Assembly: GCF_007828865.1 (NCBI RefSeq)
Contig: NZ_VIVK01000001.1
Span: 5,642,001 to 5,706,000 of the forward strand
Length of the DNA: 64,000 nucleotides
Direction of reading: 5' to 3'
Origin: Kribbella amoyensis
GTDB taxonomy: Bacteria; Actinomycetota; Actinomycetes; Propionibacteriales; Kribbellaceae
Below the pieces are notes generated by a model. It did no database searches. It worked only from the letters and a program-made list of their open reading frames with translations, and had not been told where the DNA came from. Positions within the stretch are counted from its first letter, which is position 1. Each line of letters begins with the position of its first letter. The translations under genes were made by a program, and so were the position numbers. Below are positions 56,262-64,000 of the stretch, piece by piece.

Positions 56262-58025
56262 CTACCGCTCGTCGTCCTCCGGTTCCGCGTGCCAGGTCCG
56301 CCAGAGCCGGCCGTAGACGTGTCCGGCGCTGACCAGTTCGTCGTGGGTGCCGAGCTCGACGAGTTCGCCGGCTTCCATGACCGCGATCCGGTCGGCGTCG
56401 TGCGCGGTCTGCAGGCGGTGAGCGATCGCGATCACCGTGCGGCCCCGGAGTACGGCGGCCAGCGACTGCTCGGTCTGACGGGCCGTCTTGGGATCGAGCA
56501 GCGCGGTCGCCTCGTCCAGGATCAGCGTGTGCGGATCGGCGAGCACGACCCGCGCCAACGAGAGTTGCTGCGCGCTGGCATCGTCGAGCTTCGTCTCGTT
56601 GCCGATCTCGGTGTCCAGGCCGTGGGGGAGATCGGCCCACCATCCGGCCCCGACTGCGTCCAGGGCGGCGGTCAGCTCGTCGTCGGTGGCGTCCGGCTTG
56701 GCGATGAGCAGGTTGTCGCGCACGGTGTCGTGGAAGACGTGATGGTCCTGGGTGATCAGGACGACGTGCTCGCGCAGCTGATCGGGCGGCAGCTCGGCGA
56801 CCGGCGTACCACCGATGGTCACCGACCCGATGTGCGGGCGGTCGAGGCCGGCGAGGAGACGGGCGAGGGTGGACTTCCCGGCACCGGAGGTACCGACGAC
56901 GGCGAGGCGTTCGCCGGGTTGAACGACGAGGTCGATGCCGTGCAGGACGTCCTTCGCACCCGTGTAGCTGAAGTGGGCGTTGTCCACTCGGATCCGGTCG
57001 CCGCCTTCCTTGGCCGGCGGGGTGAGGCCGGCCTCCGTCTTGGGGATGTCGGCGACTCCTTCGACCCGGGCGTACGACGCTCCGGCGCCTTGGAGGAGCT
57101 CGATCCAGAGCATCAGGGTGTCGAGAGGACCGACGAGTTGGCGGAGGTACACCGTCGCCGTCACCACGACGCCGAGGCTGACCAGGTCGTTGGCGTACAG
57201 GGCGCCGCCGACAAGCAGGACGGCCACCACCGGGAGCGCCAGCGCGACCTCGGACCAGGGGAACAGCACCGTCCGCAACCACAGTGCCCGGAGTCGAGCG
57301 AAGCGGGCCCGCGTAATCGCGGAATCGGTGATCTGCGACCGCCGGTGTTCCAACGCGAGCAGCTCGACCGTACGGGCGCCCTTGGCCGTGCTCGCGACGA
57401 CGTCGGCCAGGTCGGCACCGGATGCCGCGACCGCCAGGTACACGGTCCGCGCGCGGCGCACGTACCAGCGGACTGCTGCTCCGACACCGAGGAGGCAGAC
57501 CAGCCCGCAGAGTCCGAGTCGCAGATCCAGGACGAGCACAGCGACGATGAGGAACAGCGCGTGGACGACCGCCACGAGGATCTCGGGCACCGCGGATCGC
57601 AAGGTGAGCGCCACCAGCGAGGCGTCGGTACTCCCGCGCGCGATCAGGTCACCGGCCGGCAGATGGTCCGCCACTCGCGGAGGCAGCGCCAGGGTCCGCC
57701 GCAGGAACCGTTCCCGTACCCGGGCCGCGGTCCGTTCGCCGAACCGGAAGCCGATCTTGAGCGCCCACCACCCCAGGACCGTCTGCACGACGGTGAAGAT
57801 CAGCGCACCGAACGCGAGCCGGTCGACCGTGCTGAGGACGTTCCCGGAGCCGGCCTGGATCGTGTCGATGATCCGGCCGAGCAACCACGGACCGATCAGG
57901 CCGGCCGCCGCGGCGAGCCCGCTGACCAGGACGATTCCGGCCACGGCACGCGGGTCCGCCTTCAAGTCCCGGATCGCCGCGGCGCGGACTTCGGCGGGCC
58001 CGGCCACCGGCAACTGGGTACTCAT
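56262..58025 (-). CDS. ABC exporter half-transporter B (active Walker motifs, degenerate signature)
   Basis: 587-residue type-I ABC exporter: six-span membrane domain (residues about 25-310), then ATPase domain. Walker A GTSGAGKS (378-385), Walker B ILDEATALLD with Glu505, and H536 are intact. The LSGGQ signature is replaced by DASAQQL (about 482-488). It starts by ATGA overlap with partner A. With A, it should form a heterodimer with one consensus and one degenerate ATP site. Cargo is unknown. Confidence 0.92.
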   Translation of the reverse strand: MSTQLPVAGPAEVRAAAIRDLKADPRAVAGIVLVSGLAAAAGLIGPWLLGRIIDTIQAGSGNVLSTVDRLAFGALIFTVVQTVLGWWALKIGFRFGERTAARVRERFLRRTLALPPRVADHLPAGDLIARGSTDASLVALTLRSAVPEILVAVVHALFLIVAVLVLDLRLGLCGLVCLLGVGAAVRWYVRRARTVYLAVAASGADLADVVASTAKGARTVELLALEHRRSQITDSAITRARFARLRALWLRTVLFPWSEVALALPVVAVLLVGGALYANDLVSLGVVVTATVYLRQLVGPLDTLMLWIELLQGAGASYARVEGVADIPKTEAGLTPPAKEGGDRIRVDNAHFSYTGAKDVLHGIDLVVQPGERLAVVGTSGAGKSTLARLLAGLDRPHIGSVTIGGTPVAELPPDQLREHVVLITQDHHVFHDTVRDNLLIAKPDATDDELTAALDAVGAGWWADLPHGLDTEIGNETKLDDASAQQLSLARVVLADPHTLILDEATALLDPKTARQTEQSLAAVLRGRTVIAIAHRLQTAHDADRIAVMEAGELVELGTHDELVSAGHVYGRLWRTWHAEPEDDER

Positions 58026-59794
58026 CGGCCGTCCTGGACGCGGGAGACGAGGTCGCGATAGTAGGGGTCTTTGTGGAGAAGATCCGCGTGCGTCCCGACC
58101 GACGAGGCCTGGCCGTCGACCAGGACGATGACCTCGTCGGCGCGGTCCAGCACAAGCGGGGACGTCGTCGTGATCACCGTGGTCGTGTCCCGTCTGGCCG
58201 CGCGAATCCGGTCGACCATGGCCGCCTCGGTATTCGCGTCGACCGCCGAGGTGGGATCGACCGCCAGCAGGATGTCCGGTCTGGCGTAGACGGCGCGGGC
58301 GAGTCGGATCCGCTGCCGTTGGCCGCCGGAGAGGTCGTTCCCGCCGGCGGCGATCGACGCGTCCAGCCCGTCGGGTAGTGCCTCCACCACGTCCTCAGCG
58401 ACGGCTACGTGAAGAGCTTCCCGAATCCGGTCGTCGTCAGGATCCAGGCGGCCGGCGACGATGTCACGGACCGTGCCCGCGAACACCTCGGCATCGTTGT
58501 CGGCGACCACCAACCGGCGTCTGAGTTCCTCGCGGGCCGCATCGTCGAGGAGTACTCCGTCCCAGGTCACGCTGGTGTCGGTGGTCAGTTGCCCTAGGCG
58601 CTCAATCACGGTGATCGCCTCCGTCGGCCGAGCAGAAACTACGGCCGTCAGGAGGCCGGGACGGACGACCACGTCCGAGCCGGGGTCGATCAGCGGGCCG
58701 CAGCCGTGGGGGAGCGGTGCGGGATCGCGGTCGTCGGGCTGGGCCGGTGGCAGAGTGAGCAGGTCGATGATCCGTTGCCCGGCCACCTTGGCCCGGGCGA
58801 GATCGCCACCGCCTTCGATGAAGGCCGACACCGGAATGACCAGGACAGCGACATAGCCGTAAACGGCGACGAGATCGCCGATCGAGATTTGGTTCGTGGC
58901 CGCCATTCTGGCTGACAACCACACCACGGCCGCCAGGAAAAGCGCCGGCAAACCGGTCGACAACGCGCCCACCCAGCTCGCGGGCCCGGCCACTCGATAG
59001 CCGCGTTCCACCAGTTCCTGTGACTTCTCCTCGTACCGGTCGGCGACGAACTCTTTTCCGCCGAGGCCGTTGAGTACGCGGAGTCCCGCAAGGGCGTCGA
59101 CCAGGCGGGTCGTCAGCTGGCCCTGGTGCACGCGGTAGTCGCCGCCCGTGCGTTCGATCCGCTGCAAGAACGGGCCGATCGCGAGAGCGAGCAGCGGAAC
59201 TCCGGCGAGAATCACCGCGGCCAGCAAGGGCGAAATGGTGAACAGCACGACCGCGACGACGGCGTACGCGATGACCGCGCCGATGCCGGGACCGGTGACG
59301 GTCAGCGCCTGCGCGACGGTGTACACGTCGGTGATGCCGACGGTCACGACCTCTCCGGCATTCACGCGCCGCGACAAGGAAGCACCGAGTCGGGACGTGT
59401 GCAAGACCGTCGCACGGACGGAGCGGAACGACGCGTCCATCCGGATCTTGGTCATGGTGCGGTGCCGGCCGATGGACAGCAGCGCGTTCAGCACGAAGAC
59501 GGCGAGCAGGACCAAGGCCCAGCCGATGAGGGCCGAGGTGTCGCCTCCGACAAGCCCGTCATCAACCGCGCGGGACAACACCCACGGCGGCACCGCCAGA
59601 CCGACCGTCCAGACGGTCCCCAACAACGCACCGACAACGACGCGTCGAGCCTGCGAACGAGTCAGCCAGAAGAGGTAACGGAAAGAGCCGGCCAGATCGT
59701 TCTCGCTCGGCGGGGTCCAAGAGTCCCCGGTCCGGTCCAGCCACTCGCGAAGAGCCGCCACACGCCACACCCGCTGCCGCGCACCGTTGGCCAT
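58022..59794 (-). CDS. ABC exporter half-transporter A (degenerate Walker motifs, intact signature)
   Basis: 590-residue type-I ABC exporter half. The six-span domain is followed by an ATPase domain with a perfect LSGGQRQR signature (488-495), but Walker A is replaced (VVSARPTEA, about 386-394), Walker B reads ILLAVDPTSAVD without the Asp-Glu pair, and the switch His is lost (TTTSPL). I chose ATG 59794 (GGAAGA ahead) over an upstream GTG. It pairs with B, whose defects are complementary. Confidence 0.92.
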   Translation of the reverse strand: MANGARQRVWRVAALREWLDRTGDSWTPPSENDLAGSFRYLFWLTRSQARRVVVGALLGTVWTVGLAVPPWVLSRAVDDGLVGGDTSALIGWALVLLAVFVLNALLSIGRHRTMTKIRMDASFRSVRATVLHTSRLGASLSRRVNAGEVVTVGITDVYTVAQALTVTGPGIGAVIAYAVVAVVLFTISPLLAAVILAGVPLLALAIGPFLQRIERTGGDYRVHQGQLTTRLVDALAGLRVLNGLGGKEFVADRYEEKSQELVERGYRVAGPASWVGALSTGLPALFLAAVVWLSARMAATNQISIGDLVAVYGYVAVLVIPVSAFIEGGGDLARAKVAGQRIIDLLTLPPAQPDDRDPAPLPHGCGPLIDPGSDVVVRPGLLTAVVSARPTEAITVIERLGQLTTDTSVTWDGVLLDDAAREELRRRLVVADNDAEVFAGTVRDIVAGRLDPDDDRIREALHVAVAEDVVEALPDGLDASIAAGGNDLSGGQRQRIRLARAVYARPDILLAVDPTSAVDANTEAAMVDRIRAARRDTTTVITTTSPLVLDRADEVIVLVDGQASSVGTHADLLHKDPYYRDLVSRVQDGR

Positions 59795-59898
59795 GCTGCA
59801 GATCTTCCCAGCAAGTCGGTGCGGAACGTCCACTTGTGAGTGGATTCACAAGGACGGATCGCGCCAGCCGGGGACGTCGGTTTGTCGGTGGTCGGACC

Positions 59899-59904
59899 TA
59901 CGCT
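59899..59904 (+). promoter_or_regulatory. -10 box for leaderless DinB-like transcript
   Basis: TACGCT ends 7 bases before ATG 59912. Confidence 0.5.
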
Positions 59905-59911
59905 GCGGAGC

Positions 59912-60631
59912 ATGACAAAGTACGTGGACGAAGATCTGCACGGTGTGGAATTTCGCGAGTGCGATCTGACCGGGGCACGCCTGATCGGCGTCGTCCTGCA
60001 GGATGCCGTGATCGACGGGCTCGTCACCAACCTCGTGGTGAACGGTGTAGAGGTCACCGAGTACGTCGAGGCAGAGCTCGACCGGCGTCATCCGGTGCGG
60101 ATGCTGATCCGGTCGGAGGACCCTGCCGATCTCCGCGAGGCAGCGCGTCGGCTCCGGGCCGGCTGGGCCGCCACGATCGAGCGAATCCGCCGTACGCCCG
60201 GCATCGAGCGCCGCAGCGTGAACGATGAGTGGTCGGCGGTGCAGACGCTGCGCCACCTGGTCTTCGTCCACGACTCGTGGTTCCGCCGCTGCTGCCTGGG
60301 CTCGACGGAGCAGTTCACGCCGATGGGCATCGGGCCGACCGTCGAGCCCTACCGTGAAGCGCACGGTCTGGATCTCTCGCTCGATCCGGACCTCGACGAG
60401 ATCGTCAGCGTGCGTGACGCACAGGCCGCCGAGCTCGAGGCCTGGCTCGACGGGGTCACCGCCGCGCAGCTCGCGGCGCAAGCGCCGGTGCCCGACGACG
60501 ACGTCTGGCCGCCGTACGCCCGGGGTCGCTCGGTGCGGCAATGTCTCGGCACGGTGCTCAACGAGACCTTCGAACACCACGGCTTCTGCGTCCGCGACCT
60601 CGACCTGATCGAGGCACAGGGAGCTGAGTAG
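59912..60631 (+). CDS. DinB-like protein with short pentapeptide-type N terminus
   Basis: 239-residue protein. The N-terminal 50 residues (LHGVEFRECDLTGARLIGVV) look like pentapeptide-repeat coils; the remainder is a DinB-type four-helix bundle (RHLVFVHDSWFRR, NETFEHHGFCVRDL) with candidate His metal ligands. DinB-fold proteins include thiol-S-transferases using mycothiol or bacillithiol in actinobacteria, so a mycothiol-dependent role is plausible (inference). The start is supported by a leaderless -10 box. Confidence 0.82.
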   Translation: MTKYVDEDLHGVEFRECDLTGARLIGVVLQDAVIDGLVTNLVVNGVEVTEYVEAELDRRHPVRMLIRSEDPADLREAARRLRAGWAATIERIRRTPGIERRSVNDEWSAVQTLRHLVFVHDSWFRRCCLGSTEQFTPMGIGPTVEPYREAHGLDLSLDPDLDEIVSVRDAQAAELEAWLDGVTAAQLAAQAPVPDDDVWPPYARGRSVRQCLGTVLNETFEHHGFCVRDLDLIEAQGAE

Positions 60632-60640
60632 GTCGGCCGG

Positions 60641-60646
60641 TACCCT
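60641..60646 (+). promoter_or_regulatory. -10 box for leaderless FAD oxidoreductase transcript
   Basis: TACCCT ends 7 bases before ATG 60654. This favours 60654 over the ATG at 60648, which is too close to the -10 box. Confidence 0.5.
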
Positions 60647-60653
60647 CATGCGA

Positions 60654-61673
60654 ATGTCGAGCCAATCAGCTAGCAAGGATGTCGTGGTGGTCGGCGCCGG
60701 TATGGTCGGCGCTTCGGTGGCTTACCACGCAGCCAAGGCCGGTGCTGCCGTGACTCTGGTCGACGCTGGGAAGCCAGGCAGCGGCGTGAGCGTGGACTCC
60801 TTCGCCTGGATCGCCGCCAACATCACCAGCGGACCCGCCTCCGAGCTGCGCGCCGCGGCGGCAGACGAGTACCACCGGCTCGAAGCCGAATTGCCCGGCC
60901 TTCCCGTGACCTGGTCCGGCTCGCTGTCGTGGCGGACGGGGGAGAGCGCACCAGAAACCGTGCGCGGCCAGCAGATCGTCGACGCCGCCACCGCGGTCAA
61001 GCTCGAACCCACGCTGCGACAGCCGCCGGACTGGGCCGTCTGGGCACCCGACGAAGGCGGTGTCGACCCGGTGGGCGTGATCGAGCGGATGATCGCGGGG
61101 GCCCGAGAGTACGGCGCACAAGTACATCCGGAGGTCCCAGTCACCGCTGTCGGCCGCGACAGTGACGGGCGGATTGTCGAGGTCGATACGGCCTCAGGGC
61201 CCTTGTCTGCAACGACTGTGGTGCTCGCAGCCGGAGCGGCAACGGCCGCGCTCGCCGCGCCGCTGGGCGTACAGGTCCCGGTCGAACCGTCGCCGGCGAC
61301 GCTCTTCCGCTTCCGTGCCCCGGCCGGCCTGATCCGCACGGTGGTCAACACTCAGGACTTCGACATCCGGCAGGTCGCCCCGGACCGGATCATCGCCGCG
61401 GCGGACTCGCAGGAACGGACCCTCGACGCCATCAAGTCCACCTTCCGCGGCGGCGAACACGTCGAACTCCTCAGCGCCCGCATCGGCGCACGCCCGATGC
61501 CGGCCGACGGCGAACCCATCATCGGCCCAGTAGCCGAGGCCCCCGGCCTGTACCTCGCGGTGATGCACGCAGCAGTCACCCTCGCCCCAGCCGTGGGCCG
61601 CATGATCGCCGCCGAACTGGTGAACGGCACCACCGAGCCGGCGCTCGCAGGCAGCCGCCTCGACCGCTTCTAG
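60654..61673 (+). CDS. FAD-dependent amine/D-amino-acid oxidase-like protein
   Basis: 339-residue DAO-family flavoprotein. The GxGxxG motif is VVVGAGMVGAS near the N terminus, followed by a second Rossmann strand (AAVTLVDAGKPGSGVSVDS). The C-terminal GARPMPADGEPIIGPVAEA is the usual FAD-binding closing segment. It likely oxidises an amino acid, sarcosine-like amine or related compound. Substrate and electron acceptor are unknown. It converges with the secreted propeller-like gene. Confidence 0.88.
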   Translation: MSSQSASKDVVVVGAGMVGASVAYHAAKAGAAVTLVDAGKPGSGVSVDSFAWIAANITSGPASELRAAAADEYHRLEAELPGLPVTWSGSLSWRTGESAPETVRGQQIVDAATAVKLEPTLRQPPDWAVWAPDEGGVDPVGVIERMIAGAREYGAQVHPEVPVTAVGRDSDGRIVEVDTASGPLSATTVVLAAGAATAALAAPLGVQVPVEPSPATLFRFRAPAGLIRTVVNTQDFDIRQVAPDRIIAAADSQERTLDAIKSTFRGGEHVELLSARIGARPMPADGEPIIGPVAEAPGLYLAVMHAAVTLAPAVGRMIAAELVNGTTEPALAGSRLDRF

Positions 61674-61680
61674 AGATTAG

Positions 61681-64000
61681 TCAGCGGGGGTCGATCCGCA
61701 GGAGTCTGGTGGCGTTGTAGGGGACGTACAGGTTTCCGTGCGCATCCTGGGTGAGTCCGGCGCCGGCACCCTGGAACAGGGTCGTGAGGTCTCCCGCCGT
61801 GGTTCCGTTCGCCAGCACCCGGGCTGGGTCGAATCCGAAGACCCGTCCGGCGGCGTTGCCGTAGATCCTGCCGCCGGTCAACGCCATCGTCGCGTAGTTG
61901 CCCGGGATGCGGGCGCCCGGCTTCAGGTCCGGGAAGATGTGCTCCCGGTGGATCCACTGCTCGGTGTCCGGATCCATCGCGAGGAGCCAGCCCTCGGCAT
62001 AGAACCACACGGTTCCGTCCGGCGCGGTGACTGCGGCGTTCACAGACCTCGTGTTCGGTACCGGCCAGGTGATCGTCCGGGCCTGCTGGGTGGTCTCGTC
62101 GAAGATCAGCAGCTTGGCCTGCGTGTCGATCGGGAGACCGTCGTAGCCGTAGAAGATGTTGCCACCGCCGAAGACCTTGGTGCCGCTGGCGGCGATGGCG
62201 TTCACCGACTGATGCCCGATCGCCCCGGCGAGAGTCGTACACCGTCCCGTCGTCAGGTCCAGCCACCCGAAGGCGCCCTGGTCATGGCCGTACTCGGCCT
62301 GGGTGCCGTAGTAGATCCGGTCACCGTGCGCGGCCAGCCCGTAGGGTCTGTTCTGGGAGGCGCCGATCGAGCAGTCGACCCTGGGCGCCTTGCCGGACGC
62401 CACCTCGTCGGGGCTGAACGACTCGATCCGCGCGTAGGGGTAGGTGCCCTGATAGACGCGGCCGCGGTAACTGAGCATGGATTCGGCCTGGCCGCCGACC
62501 GGGTAGGTGGTGCGCTGGTCGTCTCGCATCGACACCGCCCGGCCGAGCCCGCCGGTCAGGTATCCCGCGCTCCAGATCCGACCGTCGGGGCCGGCGGTGA
62601 TGCTGTTGATCCGTGTCGACACCTGCGGGATGCCCTCGACCTTGGTGCGGACGAGGCGGCCGGTCTCGAGGTTGTACTTCACCAGGAAGGCGCCGGAGTT
62701 CCAGCCGACCAAGGTGGTGCCGGGCCAGGCGGGATCGTCGAGCGCGACGGCCTCCCAGCGACGGGAGAAGATGCCCGTCTGCGAGTTCGGCAGTTTGGTC
62801 TCCGTACCGGCTGCCACGTCGAACGCGTAGAGCGGCTGGCCCGGGTCGCCTGCCTTGGAGTAGTAGATCTTCCCGTCGATCACGGGGGAGGAGCCGTTGT
62901 AGATCACGCCCTTGATCTCGGCGACTTTGCCGGCCTGCAGCTCGCCTGCCGAGTCACGGGACACCTTCAGGACGACGAGCGAATCCCTGCCGAGGCTTTG
63001 ACTGTCGCCGGCCCACGCCATCACGTACCCGTTGCCGGCCGTGACGCCGTACACCCACACGGAGTTCTGCAGTTCGGGGCTGAAGAGTCCGATCAGATCC
63101 TTGCAGCGTGGATCACCGACCGTGGCACACCCGAAAAGATGCGGCTTGGTGCCAGTGCCGGTGAAGACGGTTCTGGTTTGCTCCTCGTACGCGACCGGGC
63201 GGCTGTAGTAGGCGTCGGTGGTCAGCGGGTTCGGCCCCAGGGTGCCCTGGAAGCCGACGCCCTCGGTGTACCGGTAGAGGGCGGCGCCCGCGAAACCACT
63301 CGTCGGTTCACCCCAACCGCCGCCGTACGCGACACCCTGGTCGTCGAAGTCGATGTCGTACATGAACCCCCACGACCTGATCGGTGGGGCACCGATCCGC
63401 CTGGCCTGAGCGGCGCCGGGGGAGTAGAGCCACAACGCGGGCGCACCGTAGGTGCCGATGTAGACAGTCTTCGTCACCGGGTTCTGCCGGACCCCCCAGG
63501 CGCCGGTTGCACCGGGGAGCTCGACGTTGCGGACGACCGTCCCGGTCAGGATGTCGGTGATCGTCAGCACCGCCGGGTCGTTCTCCGAGCCGGTGGCCAT
63601 CGCGTAGGTCACGTGGCGGCCGTTCTCGTCCACGCCGGCGGCCATGCTCAGGAACGAGGCCTGCTTCGTGATCTGCGGATTCAGCACCGTGTACCGAGAG
63701 GTGACGAGAACCTCGTCGAAGTCGGCCGGGCCACGCGCACCGACCTCCACAGCGGCCTGCGTCGCGCCGACCGGCGCCGCGGCGGACACCTCGATGACCC
63801 CGGTCGCACGTTCTCTGCTGCTCGAGGACCTCGAGACCACCGCGCCACGGGAATCCAGCCATCGCAGAGCAACCGAGGTCTGGTGCTCGGCGCGCACCTG
63901 GGCGAAGGCCGTGTAGGTCTCTCCGGCCTGCACGGCGACCGGCGTGCTCACCGCGCCCGCATTCACACAGGGCGGCTCGCCGGACAGCCGCAGCGACCGG
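61681..64000 (-). CDS. Secreted beta-propeller-like protein (5' end outside window)
   Basis: At least 772 residues; the frame stays open to the window edge, so start and any signal peptide are missing. The first visible part looks like a carbohydrate-binding or Ig-like module (AVQAGETYTAFAQVRAEHQT). The rest has many repeated strands such as GTYGAPALWLYSPG, GKIYYSKAGDPGQPLYAFD and GPDGRIWSAGYLTGGL, typical of a beta-propeller (PQQ/Kelch-like). Probably extracellular, perhaps polysaccharide-binding. I do not recognise a catalytic site. It is on the opposite strand to the FAD oxidoreductase. Confidence 0.72.
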   Translation of the reverse strand, partial: RSLRLSGEPPCVNAGAVSTPVAVQAGETYTAFAQVRAEHQTSVALRWLDSRGAVVSRSSSSRERATGVIEVSAAAPVGATQAAVEVGARGPADFDEVLVTSRYTVLNPQITKQASFLSMAAGVDENGRHVTYAMATGSENDPAVLTITDILTGTVVRNVELPGATGAWGVRQNPVTKTVYIGTYGAPALWLYSPGAAQARRIGAPPIRSWGFMYDIDFDDQGVAYGGGWGEPTSGFAGAALYRYTEGVGFQGTLGPNPLTTDAYYSRPVAYEEQTRTVFTGTGTKPHLFGCATVGDPRCKDLIGLFSPELQNSVWVYGVTAGNGYVMAWAGDSQSLGRDSLVVLKVSRDSAGELQAGKVAEIKGVIYNGSSPVIDGKIYYSKAGDPGQPLYAFDVAAGTETKLPNSQTGIFSRRWEAVALDDPAWPGTTLVGWNSGAFLVKYNLETGRLVRTKVEGIPQVSTRINSITAGPDGRIWSAGYLTGGLGRAVSMRDDQRTTYPVGGQAESMLSYRGRVYQGTYPYARIESFSPDEVASGKAPRVDCSIGASQNRPYGLAAHGDRIYYGTQAEYGHDQGAFGWLDLTTGRCTTLAGAIGHQSVNAIAASGTKVFGGGNIFYGYDGLPIDTQAKLLIFDETTQQARTITWPVPNTRSVNAAVTAPDGTVWFYAEGWLLAMDPDTEQWIHREHIFPDLKPGARIPGNYATMALTGGRIYGNAAGRVFGFDPARVLANGTTAGDLTTLFQGAGAGLTQDAHGNLYVPYNATRLLRIDPR

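Overview
The window is about 64 kb of very GC-rich, densely coded chromosome from an actinobacterium. A SepH-type septation protein, an F420-dependent (LLM) oxidoreductase, an ECF42 sigma factor beside a YCII partner, and many TANNNT -10 boxes 6-7 bases ahead of ATG/GTG starts all fit Actinobacteria. Gene style suggests a soil genus such as Kribbella or another Nocardioidaceae, but that genus guess is inference. I found about 67 protein genes, no rRNA or tRNA genes, no insertion sequences and no CRISPR arrays.

Region 1 (1-10.5 kb) is a carbohydrate locus. It holds two sugar ABC permeases, an NAD-dependent epimerase/dehydratase, a mannonate-dehydratase-like enolase-superfamily enzyme, a ROK repressor, an acetyltransferase, a Gfo/Idh/MocA dehydrogenase and a 1294-residue secreted protein with carbohydrate-binding, FIVAR, discoidin and pectate-lyase-like parts. 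Together these suggest capture and catabolism of a plant-derived (uronate-type?) saccharide. Region 2 (10.5-21 kb) has an erythromycin-esterase homologue, a small hypothetical gene preceded by a possible six-cysteine leader peptide, sepH, pepN, an aldo/keto reductase, yaaA, a metallo-beta-lactamase-fold enzyme and a secreted HNH nuclease.

Region 3 (21-32.5 kb) has a LuxR-type regulator divergent from a large secreted subtilase, an APC permease, an MFS exporter, a rhomboid protease, a three-gene ABC-2 export operon and a serine/threonine dehydratase. Region 4 (32.6-44.9 kb) is housekeeping and small-molecule metabolism: prpE, an alpha/beta hydrolase, OsmC, YCII, a MazG-like protein, a 54-residue coiled-coil protein paired with a DUF4913 protein, Lrp, an LLM oxidoreductase, a deaminase, an LppU-like membrane protein, WYL and ArsR regulators and an MFS exporter.

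Region 5 (44.9-64 kb) is accessory. It contains an SRPBCC-ArsR-SRPBCC operon with two operator palindromes, a UGT-type glycosyltransferase, a stand-alone AICAR-transformylase-like protein, VOC proteins, an ECF42/YCII module and a TetR-controlled divergent pair. It also has a LysR regulator that has lost its helix-turn-helix, a racemase-like gene with an internal deletion, a heterodimeric ABC exporter with complementary degenerate ATP sites, an FAD oxidoreductase and a partial secreted propeller-like protein.

The most interesting signals are the polycysteine leader, the two neighbouring internally deleted genes, the asymmetric ABC exporter, the recurrent leaderless promoters (used here to fix starts), and the operator pairs.
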